Origin: Ophiocordyceps camponoti-saundersi (nom. inval.)
Taxonomy: Eukaryota > Ascomycota > Sordariomycetes > Hypocreales > Ophiocordycipitaceae
Length of the DNA: 64,000 bases
Reading direction: 5' to 3'
NCBI GenBank assembly: GCA_003339415.1
Contig: PDHQ01000062.1
Coordinates: 69,307-133,306, forward strand
The notes under the pieces are model-generated. The model was given only the letters and a program-made list of their open reading frames with translations, did not search any database and had not been told where the DNA came from. Shown here in pieces: positions 35,181-47,836 of the stretch (its first letter is position 1; each line of letters begins with the position of its first letter). The translations under genes were made by a program, and so were the position numbers.

Positions 35181-35200
35181 GCCCCCCCCCCCCCCCCCCC
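35025..35200. repeat. Homopolymer block around a 10-N gap
   Basis: C-runs from about 35025 to 35090 abut N at 35091-35100. A G-rich patch and then about 60 consecutive T (35120-35179) and about 20 C follow. Such a chain of pure homopolymers next to a gap is most likely an assembly product and its length should not be trusted. Confidence 0.7.
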
Positions 35201-36520
35201 TCTCTCCCCGCGTCTCTCTCCGTCTCTATCCCTCTCCCCCTTTCCCCCCCCTTCTCTCTACATACATATGTATGTGGTCATCTTCGCCGGTTTGGCAGTT
35301 GCCGTCCCGACGTTACGGGATGGCCGCCCAGATTTCATCGAATAGTGACACTTCTAATCTTTGCTTTCCCACATGTCGTGTACATACATATGTACATACA
35401 TTGATACTCGCAAATGCCTGCTCGGCTTTATCTAGAGTTGAGGCCGTCACACCCTTCCATCAATAGCCAAGCGATTCCGCTGGGTGTGGTGACACGACAG
35501 GGACAGGGCGCACGACCTTTCGATTGTGCAGATGCCAATCTTGTTGTTCTATTTTTTTCATTTCTTTTTCTTTACATATGTACATACATGTGAACATATG
35601 TATGTATGTATGTGTGTATAGGTAGAGAAGAAGCCGATGGTGGGAAGAAAGACGACTCTCAACTCGGGAGATGCCGTAGCTTTACCCCTTTTCCTCTCGG
35701 CGACCGTTTACCGGCACGTATGTACATACAACATAGCTGTGTGCATATAGACTTTCCTTCCCTGCTCTTTGGATCATCACTTTGAGCTTCTTGCTGTGAT
35801 CAAGCGGGTGATGTGGTTGTATGTACATGGGAGGAAGCTTGACGGCGATCGAGGTCCAATCTCACTGGGAAGAGGGATGAGTCCATCCGTCGTTGGGGAT
35901 CTTTGCGTTGGAGGCCTTCTTTGTTTGAATTACTGACCGGCATTCCATACACAATGGAGGTGTAGGGATGTACAGCCCAGAGTCGTCTGAGCGCGGTTCG
36001 TGAACAGACGGAAGGCTGCGACAACTCTATCGTGCACAGGCGCAGAAGCGTGACGATGATCAGGTTGAGGGAGATATGTGTACATATGTACATATGTATC
36101 ATCCATCCTTCTATCCATTCATTGTAGCTACACGCCTACATCATATCTACCTACTATGGTATTGCGTGTATATAGTGTGTGTGTGTGTGTGTTGTATAAT
36201 GTACGGACACAACTGCCCTCCAGCATATAGGGGTGGGAGTAGGATACAACAACGAAGGGGGGAGCCTTGGCCGGCCGGTCGTTGCGGAACAGGGCGAAAC
36301 AACAAATGCTTAGCCAACTCCTGATTCGCCATGGAATGACATGCGAGTTTATGTGTGTGTGTATGTATTAAGACTCCATCGATATAAGGGGGTAGGGTAT
36401 GCATGTAAACTGACTCTTTCGATACTCGCTTGAACTGAGAGGGAGCAGCTGCGTGAGTGAGTTGAAAACGAGTGGAGGAGAGGAGGAGGAGGAGGAGGGG
36501 GGGGGGGGGGGGGGGGGGGT

Positions 36521-36621
36521 TTAGAGAGAGAGAGAATATAGAGGGGGTGCCGCGTTCCAAAAAGAAGCAAACACGGCGGCGGCCCGCCTCACAGATACAA
36601 CTTTTTTTTTCCCCNNNNGCT

Positions 36622-36696
<75 letters not shown>

Positions 36697-36795
36697 GGTG
36701 ATTGAGAGAGAGACGGACTATAGAGGCGTTGCCGTATTCAATAGAGACGCAATCTCGGCGGTGTCCCCCTTTCGAATTATGCTTTTTTTTTGCCC
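36521..36795. repeat. G-rich assembly gap flanked by two versions of one ~80-bp sequence
   Basis: The sequence from 36534 to 36614 and that from 36716 to 36795 align without gaps over about 67 bases before a T-run (both have TATAGAGG, TGCCG, GGCGG at matching spacing). Between them are four N (36615-36618) and 74 consecutive G (36622-36695). The left copy looks like a degraded read-through of the right copy. Confidence 0.75.
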
Positions 36796-39700
36796 ATATA
36801 TATGTATGTACATAGTTATACGTGTGTATATGCATATGGCTATAGGACTATATCAGCCGTAACGAATAGAGTCTCTCCTCCCTTCAGTTTAAGCAACCAA
36901 CCAACCATAACTAACAAAGCCACATCTCGGAAACAAGTACGACTCCAATCGCGGAAACTTCTTCTTCCTCCAAAGACTGAAGAGGGAGAAAAAAGGGTAA
37001 CGGAACCTTTTTTTTATTCCTTTTCAAGAAAGAGAGAGAGCCGATTGGTTTCTTTTTCTTTTTTTTTTTATTCATTTTGCCTTTGAATAATGCTCGTGGA
37101 GCCGAGACCTTGTTTTTTTTTTCTTTCCCCCCCCTTGCCTGACTCGGCCTTTTTTTTTCAGCTTGCTTGGTTGAGAGGGATTAGGGGGGGTGCGGCCAAG
37201 GCAAACGCGTGGGTTGGGCAGGGGGAAGGGGAAAGGATGGGATGTGTGGATGTGGAGTTTCTGCTTGTCTTGAGGAAGAGGAGGAGGTTGTTGATGGGAA
37301 GTGAACGTGTTGGTTTCTTGAATGCAGGCATATGTACATACACACGACTGTATGGAAGTAAGTGACGGTTGCAATGAGTTTACATGCATGTTGTTGTCAT
37401 GCTATTGTCTTTGTATGTTGTTGTCGAGGGTCACCTTCTATCTACCAGGGAAGAAGGAGAAAATACACGTACATACATACTGTACATACATAGTTGCGTC
37501 AGACACAACCAGTTCGGCTTTTGAAGTCAATCGCCTCGTCAATAACATCAGCCTCCTTTCAAACCCACATCTCCTTTCAAGCGGAACATTGAAAGATACT
37601 TACATACAACAAGGTAGGCGAAGAGAGAAGAGGAAAAAAGGGAGTAACAGCCAAGTCCTTGGGACATGCATAGCTGGAGAGTTGACAAGGGGAGGCAAAG
37701 CACGCCCCCCCCCCCTTTCCATCTCCACCTATAAGTGAGGCTGCGATGGAGTCCTCTGTGACTCAAAGCCATGCACATATCCAAGCCCACCCCTCTCTTC
37801 GTGTTGTCCGTCTACCTTGGATGGGACAAGGTGGATTCAGAAATGCTATGGTTACGTGGAGTGAGGTTATACACAAGGTAAGGCTATAATTTAAAATTAA
37901 ACCATACCGGTCAAAGCACATAGGCTATATCCGTAGAGCATACATAGGCTATAGGTCTTACATACATATGTACTATGTACAATGCCGTGCCACGCCGGTG
38001 CAACCTAGACAACTCCTATTCCGATTGATTGATTGGTTTTCTCTCTCCCCACTCACTCGCAACCCATTATCCGTGCGTAGAGGGCGCGAGGAATGACAAT
38101 ATGTAATGGTGACGAAAGGAAAATAAACAATAAGAAGAAGACAAGACAGGCTTTCCTGGCTCACATTCGCTCTCCTATCAAAGGAGGGAACACATCTTGT
38201 GAACGGATACATGCCTTGATACATTTATATCATCTGTATGTATGTATCATGTATGCATGATTCTCTCGGTAGGTATGCGAGGACGATATGTACAGCATGT
38301 CAAGAAGTATGCATACATACATAGGTAGGGTTCACAAGACGGACTAGGGGTATTGAGCAGTTAGAAGAAAAAAAAGTCTAAGCTCCGCCGGAGACCCAGA
38401 CCGCAGGAAAAGGGAACAAGGAAAAAGGAAAACACTGGGCCGTTTAACTTTATGCTTGTTCGAAATCCATTGCAGACTATGCGTATAGTTTACAGGGACA
38501 GATACATATGTACATACATATAGTGGAATCCAAGAAAGAAGGGTTGGGTTGACTTTAACAACCCTCCCCCCGGAGCCTCTTATCCGGCGGAAGGAGACGG
38601 AAGAGAGAGAGAGAGAGGGGTGTGGGGAGAGAGGTAAAGAGAGAAAGAGGGAGATACGGAAAGAAAGGAAACAAATGAAAAGGTTAAGGGGTATTGGAGT
38701 GGGTTGCTGGGCGGGGAAAAGGGGGGGGGGGAATCCGTAGGAGCCGAAGGGGGAGGCAGAACAAGTGTGTGCGCGTCACAGGATGGGCAGATGGTATACA
38801 CAGAGCAATGTATAGCAGTCACAGCATTGTATACCTACCTACAATGTAGCCATGATGGGCGCGATGAGTATATGAGTGGATGGATCATGGACGCATGTAT
38901 GACGTATCTGGATAAGGATAGGACATGGCATGGCATGATTAAGATAGGAAACAGCATAGGCTACTGGGCAGGGCATGGTAGGGCATAACAAGGTTATGTA
39001 CATACTTTACCTACATGCATGCATAACATGGAAGGGTACGGATAGATGAACGATAACTACACATACATACAATACGCATCATCCGACTTTTTCTCTATTC
39101 TCCTTAGACTCGTGCAAATCCCAAGCAGCGGCTTTGCGTCTTCTGGCCGGGGGAGGAGATCTATGTATGTATGTATACCCAGGGCCGAAACTTGATCTGG
39201 GTCAGGTTTTTATTTTTTTTTTGCCCTCTCAAAGGAACAAGGAGATGGGAGTGTATGTATGTATATATGTTTACAAGTATGTAAGAAGACGAGTGACTGA
39301 CTCGACCAAGGGAGTCGGAGGAGTTTGGGGGAACAGAAAGGAGACGACGAGGGGAAGGGGGGGAAGAGAGAGAGAGAGAGAGAGACAAGGAGAGAGTTGG
39401 TCAATGCCGAGGTATACATACATACCTATCTACATACAGACATAGGCTCTAGGTACTTACCTACCTAGTTACAGCATGTTGTATGTATGTTGCAGATTTG
39501 CATGTGTGTGTGTGTGTCGCCATGGGATCTGCCTAGGAGATTAAGCATGCATCTTCTTTCGTGTCTGTCCATAAGCCTACCTACCTACCTAGATGGTGTG
39601 AGCGTATTAGCCTGTGTTTTACATCAGTGTGCTTTACGTATCCGCACATACATACGCATGTGTATCAATTAACTCGGGTGGCACAACAAGCAACGAACAA

Positions 39701-42046
39701 CTACCTATAAACGCGTGTAGAAGCTTACACTCCGGAAAGTCTCCCCCTCTTGAATTCCCTCCCTCCTCTTTAGCAGCCTAGATATACAAAGAAGAAAGGG
39801 ACAAGGGAAAGAAAAATACATAGGCTAGCCTCCCGTCTAATTCAACCTCGACTTGCGGACAGTAGGCCGACCGGAGCGGGGACGCGGGACGGGCCGTGGA
39901 AAGGTGGAGAAGGAAGGCTTAGACCGCACCGACGCGGGGAGAGGAAGGGGGGGGGAGCAACACAGTATCCCGGCGCCGGTGGTTTTTTTTTTTTCTCTCC
40001 CCTCCCTTCTTTTTATCTTCCGTTGCATACATACATACATACAACATGTGTATGTATATACAGACTTGCCGAGAGAGATCAACTAGAGACTATATTTTCC
40101 TAGTAAAAGAGAGAGGGGAAGAGAGACACGATTATGAGACAATGACATTATCATGTTGGTCATGCCCTCTCTCTTCTTCCTCCCAGTATGTATGCATACC
40201 CCCTATCCACCCCCCTCCCTTTTTCCACACCCTCCACTACACCACCCCTTTTTTTTCTTTCTTCATTTTCCTTTCTCTCCTTGGTTGCTTTCCCTTCCTC
40301 TTCTTTTCCGCGACGCCCGTTTCAGTCAGGTTAGTTGGAGAAGCCGGGACGGACGTAAGTCAGCGGGTGCGGAAGGTAAAGCAACAACACTCGACACGAG
40401 CCTTTTTTTACCTTTATTCTCTTTTAGTAGAATTGTTCTTGTGATGAATGATGTAAGAGAGAGAGATGAACGAGAGACTCGAGCTGAAGGGGTAAAGGGG
40501 ATGAAGATTTTGCTATCCCGGACATGCCAGACATGTCTTCTCTCTCTGTATTTCTTGTGAAGTACGCAGGTAGGTATTCAAGTGATTACCTATTCGTAGA
40601 CAGCAAATATGCATATACATATACATATAAGCATATGTATGTATCTATCCGTACATGCAGATTAGTACTCTACAAAAACCCCGTTTAAAAAGAAAGAAGC
40701 ATTATGCATAATACTGTCTATAAACCTTTTCTTTGCAAGGAAAGGGTTTAGACAAGAAGATAGTGTTGTGTTTTTTCTTTCTCTTTTCCTTCCTTCCTTT
40801 TTTTCTCAACTCCTCCTTCTCCGGGTGATTACTAACTCGATAGTGCCGTTCGGGAAACGTCTAGGATATTTTATATATAAAAGAAACAAAAGAAAAAAAA
40901 AACCTTGGTTGCTGCTGCGCCACCTTCGTATGTGTGTCTGTATGATGGATGGATGGATGGATGGATGACCCCCATAAGCTGGGAATGGAAAGTAAAAGAA
41001 AAGGAAAGGAATGGGAAATAAATGGAGCGATGGACGGAAAGAAGAAAAGAAGAGAAAATCTCCGTCACGGGCGGAGAAAGCTGGTTGAAATAGTCGTTTG
41101 CTTTTCTTACCTAGGTACCTACCCTACCCATGTTTCCGCGCCCTCTGGTCCGCGCCAATGCGAGCCCTAGCTATTCGTTCTTTTTTTTCCCTAAATCTTG
41201 ATATCTACATAGTACCCATGTATCTGTACCCTCGTGCTGTACGGACATGTACGGATACATGTGTTCGTTTCATCGTTGATACGTGCATACAGACACATGT
41301 ATCCGTAAGTATGTACGTGTGTCTTTGCTTTCTCCTCGGACCTTTTTTTTTTTTTGCCCTGAACCTCATCGGCTTGGAACGGTCTGCTTGCATGTATGTA
41401 TGTACATGTGTGTGGCGTCTTGGGGGTGGCAGGGTAAACTCGGACAGTTGCCGATAGACAAGGTGCATGTACAAGCGTATTTACTTTAACAAGGAGGGTT
41501 CATCAAGGATGCAAAGAAAAATAAACAGGCAGGCAGATTGTGTTATGTAAAAAGATAAATGCAAATAAAAAAAAAAGCTTGTTTAACTGGTTGCATTAGT
41601 CTTGCGCAAGTACATACATATATACCATGTAAGGTGAGGTATGCATACTCGGTCGGGATGACGACAATTAAACTATGTATGCACATACACGATAAGCATC
41701 ATGTTCTTCCCCCCCCCCCCCCCCTTATCAATTGTTTTTTGTTTTTTTTCTTTTTTGCAGTGCCGGCCGGGCTTTAGATCTGCGACGTGCGTCTCGTAAA
41801 AAACCAGGCGGGAAAGGAAAAGCAAAAGAAGACTCGGGTCAAGTCAAGTATGCAGAGAGAGGGTGGCGTGAATTATACTATGTATACGTCCGTATACATA
41901 CACAAAAGGGGGGAGGGCGTGTCGTTGCGCATACACATACAAAAAGAGTCACTACCTACCCTAGGCAACCCCCCCTCAAGTCACAGAAAGAGATTGACTA
42001 ACAGGCTGAACAAGTCGCTGTTCTTCTTATTCACTCCCCCTTGCCA

Positions 42047-42048
<2 letters not shown>

Positions 42049-42082
<34 letters not shown>
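42049..42082 (+). repeat. (CT)17 microsatellite
   Basis: Seventeen uninterrupted CT units, the longest pure CT run I noticed in the window. Confidence 0.85.
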
Positions 42083-42084
<2 letters not shown>

Positions 42085-45000
42085 GTCTCGTCAGCCCCTC
42101 TTCCCCCCCCCCGGCCGAAAAGGAAAAGGGATCAAGGACAAAAAAAAAAGGAGGGGCCAACTCGGCTGCGACGGCATCTCGAGTTGCGCCAAGGCTCCAA
42201 GGTAATCTTCTTTTCTTCTTTCCGAGGGTTTTTTTTATTCCCTTCTTTTTCCTTTTCCTGTAATTAATCGCTGATGTATCCTATACATGAGTGTATGTAT
42301 GTATGTATACATGTACGCATAGTATCCGTACTTCAGTTAACTCACATTTATCGTTTTCACTCTTTTATCCGTACTTTTTATTTTCGAAAAGGGTTATTAA
42401 ATAGGCATCAAACTTGCTAAGAGAAAGGCGTGGCTTTGTGCGCGCATCTGCATGCACGCTTCTACATACATTAACATTAGTATACTCATATATCCGTGCT
42501 CCTATGCTGTTGCCTGTATGCTATTGTATGTATGTACATACATATGTATGTAGGTTCCCCCCCCCCTTTCTCGGCATCCTTGGAGACAGTTTTCTTAAAC
42601 CAAGGTATTTTTCCTTGTTTATCGACTCACGCCCTGAGCCATGCGGAATGGGTTTCCGTGCCAAGCCAAGTGGCTTGTAACGCTTAAATTCATGCTTAAA
42701 AGCCCCGAGAGCTGCGCGCTTTTGTCTGTACTCACGCCCCCCTCCCCTCTCTCTGCTCCCCCCCCTTTATCCTATCCTATCCACCACTTTGCTCGTTCAT
42801 CTATTTGCACAACAGCAGATACATGTGTCCACATGTCTGCTTGTGAGAGCATCCCCTTTTCCGCCATACCCGAACTATATACATACATACCATGTGTGTA
42901 TACGGATACACATTTACGTTGATGAACCTAGTATTCATACATACGTACACAAGTTTATACATATTTATCTACCTGTACTAATACATATGTGCAAGGCATG
43001 TAGCACATAGTCTGCATGCATGTCTCTAGAATATCTCATCTGTTTCATCTTTCTTTCTTCCTTTCGTTTTTTCTCTGGCTCTTCCGAGTTAGATTGCTGG
43101 CCAAGTCCGTGCAGAGATTAAGTGAAGTAGGTATGTATCAATGTATTTGCATATAATAACCATTACGGATACTTGTATGTGATGGTTATCATGATAATGA
43201 TAATGATGACTACGTCGGTAAATACATACATGGACGGAAAAAAAGAGGGAAAAGAAAGAGGTAAAATCGTCCTTGTTACTCTTGTCGAACGAGCGAGAGA
43301 GAGAGAAAGACAAACAGACAGACAGACAGACACACGCACACACACACACGTAAGAACCCTGGATCGTCGTCGGTCTTGGCACGAGGTACGATCACGACTG
43401 ACGGCACAACAGCTCGGCACATACGGGCCAGCCTCTTTTGCTTGGCAACCAGGCCTGCGAGGTACCTACCTTTCGTAGTGCCCTGTACATACGGATACCG
43501 TACCTCCGCACCTCGATTCCCGTGCCACAGTCACTCACACTGATCACATTCAGACATGTACATATACTATCCGTAGTAGGTGACTACACCGTTGTCCTCG
43601 CCTAGCAATTAAAACCGTCCGTCTACTCCTATCTCTTCTTTTCCCGTTATGTGGCAGTGAACTACGTGCATACAGAGGTACATACACACCTCGTAGATAG
43701 GGGGAAAGAGAAAAAAAAAGGGGGGGGGGGGGGGTTCCTAGAGGGGGCGGCCGTCGCAGCCGGCTGGGCGGTCACCCATCCGACGTCATCGTCAAGAAGT
43801 TCCCCGTAACCAAAAAAAAAGCAGATGCCGGAGGATAGCCGAGCCAAGAGAAAACCTTTTTTTTTTTCCCATTCTCCTCTTGCAGGTATCCATTACATGT
43901 GCATACATACATATGTATGTATGTACATACATGTGTTTTTAGCTTTAAATTGTCTTTAACAAGGGCTAGTAAGGTATAAAGAAAGAAGAGCAAATGAATA
44001 GATGAATAACCCCAAGTTAGATTAGCAACCTTGTAATGGGCATTATTAGTTTGCAGTGCACAGACTTGGATTGCCCATCTCCATCTACCACTTGAGAAAA
44101 AAACCACTCTAGCTCGGTAATTTAACCTCGGCGCTCGCTCAGTAAGTTATCTAACACTCACATATTTTTCGTCTTGGGTCCCGGCGCCGGCGACGGCACC
44201 TCCCGCACTGGCCGTCTCTCTCTTCTTTCTTTCTTTTCTACTCCTTTGTCTCAGACCTTGGATGATTCAGCGTCATCATATCTTACCATTTCACCCTAGT
44301 AACTAAAAGAGAGAGAGAGAGAGAAAAGGGTAGGCACGGCAGGGAGAGGGGGGGGAGAAAAAGGTTGAAAAGGAAATAATGCCATGGATTCAAGACAATA
44401 GCCGCCTTCATCTCTTGTCTTGTTTCTTTTTGTGTCTCCCGGTGAAGAGAGGGAAAGGGATAGTTGCCGCTCGGCTCAACCGAGACAGTCAAGAATTGCG
44501 GGAGTGCATGTAGGTAGGTATGTAACTATGTGTGTACATACAGTAGTATGCATGTATGTAAGTATGCTCTTGCTTGTCTTACCATCAATCCCTGTATCTG
44601 TATCCGTAGAGCTTCTTTTTCATCTTTTCCTTCGCCGTTATTAAGGGAAGAGGGATTACTTAGGGATACATAGGAGTAGGAGTAGGAATAGGAATAGGAA
44701 TAGGAAGGTGTAGTAAACAAAGGTCATGGAAGAAGTGGATTTTGACACTTGAACTTGTGAGCTGCATGTCTACCTACCTATGTATATAATCTTAATTTTG
44801 CCAACAAAACAAGGATATCTGTATGCATGTATCTGTACATATATCATGCAAAGTATGTTCATGTCGTCTTTATTCCCCCCTTTTCTTTTTCCGTTCTTTC
44901 CGACCTTGTTTTTTTTTCTTTCCCATGTTCACGTTGTCACTAGTCTGCTGCGCTTATGTAGATAGTTACAGAGAAAGTGATTCGTTTTAGATTTTTTTTT

Positions 45001-46711
45001 CCCTTTTTTAAAAAAGAGGGGATGGAAGGAGTTTAGAAAGAGAGGGAAAAAAAATAAAAGGGACCGGCGCCCCGGGCGGGAGAGGGATACAGGGAGAAAG
45101 GGGTTCGGCCGAGACGGATTGGCGTGGCGCTAAGGGTTTCTGGACTGGTCGGATGACGTGTGTCTGGTCTGTACGTTGATACGGATACATGCATATGGAC
45201 TAACATGTATGCGAATACACATATGTATGTGCTTATGAAAGTGTCTTGAAGGACGATGTAGAAGGAGGAGCAGGAGGAAGAAGAAGAGGAAGAGGAAGAG
45301 GAAGAGGAGGCAGAAAATAAAAAAGAAGAAGAAGAAAAACGAAGCAGAGAGAAGATGGAAAGAAACAAGAAAAGAAAGAAAGAATTAAGCTTATGTATTG
45401 GCCGAGTTCCGATTTCTCGTGTCCCGATGCTTGGCCGTGCATCCGTACATACATACATACATACATATGTACATACATACATACAAATATGCACATATAG
45501 AGGTACGGTTTACGGGTACAGAACCTCGATTTTTTTCTACATCTCTCTTTTCCTTTTTCTTCCTCTCTGCCGTTTTTATTCTTAACAGAAAAGAAAAGGA
45601 CAGAAGAAGAAAGACAAGTAAAAGAAAAAGAAAGAAAAAAGAAATCACATTTATACACACACGTAACTGCCTACCTAAATCTCGTGTATCGTAAGTGCCA
45701 CCCCACACCACCTCTCTTTTTTAAACCTGGTAACCTACCCATCTAGGTTCCCTTTTTGCTCGTGTACGACTTACCTTTATCCATACCTGGATTTTTTTTT
45801 TCCCTTTCTTTTTCATTCCCTACTCGCTCTTTTTTTTTTCATCTTGTCTGTTCTGCTATAATTTAAACTCTTGCGAAACATGTAAGTACATATGTATATA
45901 TATGTGTACAATGCATATTATATAAGAAGACGCCCTCCCTTGGCAGGTTTTACATATAACGAGGACGAAGAAAGAGAGGAAGGGAAGAAAGGAAGATATA
46001 CATGTACATATACAGATAAAAGAATGGAAAGGGGGAAGGAAAGAGAAAATCGGGCTTGGGGAATGACCTTGACTGACTGGCTCAGATGGATGGATGGATG
46101 GATGGATAAATGAATGAATGGGTACCACAGTTTTTCTTTTCTTTTCTTTTTTTTTCTCTTCTTCTGACTGACTCACTTTCCTTTTTCTTCCCTGCTCATT
46201 CCGGCTTATAGAGTTATGCTTTACACCCCCAACAGCAGGGAAAAAAATAGCTGCAGAGACAAAAAGCTTGTCCCGACCAACCCAAGACAGCCTCCTCGTC
46301 GCAGACACCTCACGCCCCCCCTTCCTTTCACTCCCTTCTTTTTCTTTCCTGTGTGTGTGAGTCTGTTCTTTTTTTTTACACCCTTTTTTTTTTATGTCGA
46401 TCTCCTTGTAGCGGGTACTGCTGCATGAGGTCGGTCTACATACTTGCTTGTCTACCTCCTATTCACAAGCACAGGCAGTTATAGGGCACTATCCGTACCG
46501 GATTACTTACATGTACTACATACAGTACGCACCGAGTATAACATGCACTTATTAACGGTACACACAGCGTGCACGCACACACACACTTTCTCTCTCACAC
46601 ACACACACTCCCTCCTCCCCCTCTCTGCCACATACCTACCTGCACATACCATCTATACCAATCTCTTGTCTTTCTCTCTCTCTCTCTTTCTGTCTCTCTT
46701 CTCTTCACACC

Positions 46712-46712
<1 letters not shown>

Positions 46713-46784
<72 letters not shown>
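46713..46784 (+). repeat. Poly-C tract, 72 bases
   Basis: Uninterrupted C-run inside a larger CT-rich domain upstream of PAC2. Reported length is doubtful because the assembly handles such runs poorly elsewhere. Confidence 0.7.
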
Positions 46785-47230
46785 TTTCCCATCCCCTCTC
46801 CCCTGTCTTCTCACACACCCCCCCCCTCCTCTCCTCATCCTCACCCTCACCCTCACCCTCCCCCCCCTTCTCGGCTCTGCAGCGCCGACGTATCCATCTC
46901 ACTAATCCTTTCATCTACCCCAACCTTAATTTACACTCTCTTGTTCCCTCGTCATTGATCCCCTTCTTCTGGCCCCCCCCCCCTTCTTCTTTTTACCACC
47001 ATTGTCGACTTGGCCATTTTTAAACTTGATGCAGACGTCAAGAGCTTCTTCTTCTCCTTCCTCTCCTATTTCTTCGTCTCCTTCTTGTCCAACCTTTGAC
47101 CTTATCGTCATCACCATCATCTCGACTTCACTCCGGTAAGCATTGGTCTCTCAAGCTTCTCTCTCAAGTTTTCTGCTCTCTACCTGCCTACTCTTCAACC
47201 CCCTCCATCCCTCTCCCTCCCCTTTCCCTC

Positions 47231-47231
<1 letters not shown>

Positions 47232-47277
<46 letters not shown>

Positions 47278-47298
47278 TCCCCCCCCCCCCCCCCCCCC
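47232..47298 (+). repeat. Poly-C tract with one short interruption
   Basis: Forty-four C, then TCT, then about 20 C. It lies in the presumed 5' leader of PAC2, just downstream of a donor-like site at 47136. Confidence 0.65.
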
Positions 47299-47836
47299 TA
47301 CATGCCGCCTCCCGTTCCCGTTATACCCTCTTCCATGGAGGCCTCGCCTAAATCATCCTCTCTGTTGTTGTTGTGGCCTGGTACCGCCAAGCTCTCGTCT
47401 CAAGCCGTCATGCACATGGCCGGCGCCGCCTTGGACCGGGGGGTTTTCTAAAAAAGAAGAAGGATGTTTGCCATGATTAAATTTTTCTTTGTCTTTTTCT
47501 TCTTTGCTTTTTCTCTTGCTGCTTTAACTGCTTCCCTTCTTCCTGTGACAGTTGCTTTTTCCCCCTCCCATCTTATTTCGACTCACACTCTCTCCTTCCT
47601 AAATCTTTTCTTCACTCCTTCTCTTCTTCAGTCCTTCTCTACCTCACTCCGCTCCTTCCCTTCTCCCCTCACAACCAACACTGACGAGACGACCAACAGA
47701 TTGCAGCAGCACGTCTAGTCTAGTCTCGAAAAAAAAACTCATCACCACCAGCCTCACGGTCTCGCTGCATCCGTCAGACAGCGGAGGCCTCGAGGGGGGG
47801 TGACGAGGTGGAGGAAGACGAGAAGATCAGAGTCCG

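Larger units (their letters stand above)
34924..47836. other. Gene-free region of 12.9 kb upstream of PAC2
   Basis: No ORF on either strand carries a recognisable domain or credible multi-exon structure. The DNA is a patchwork of (CATA)n/(TATG)n, (TAGG)n, (CT)n and poly-T/poly-C tracts and repeated GTACGGAT 8-mers (39036, 40647, 41249, 42324, 42367, 45441, 46491), with two N-gaps. No tRNA or rRNA was seen. The right end is the promoter and leader of PAC2; a donor-like CCG|GTAAGC at 47136 and downstream pyrimidine-AG sites suggest a 5' UTR intron. An 84-codon ORF at 47464-47718 lies in this leader. Confidence 0.55.
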
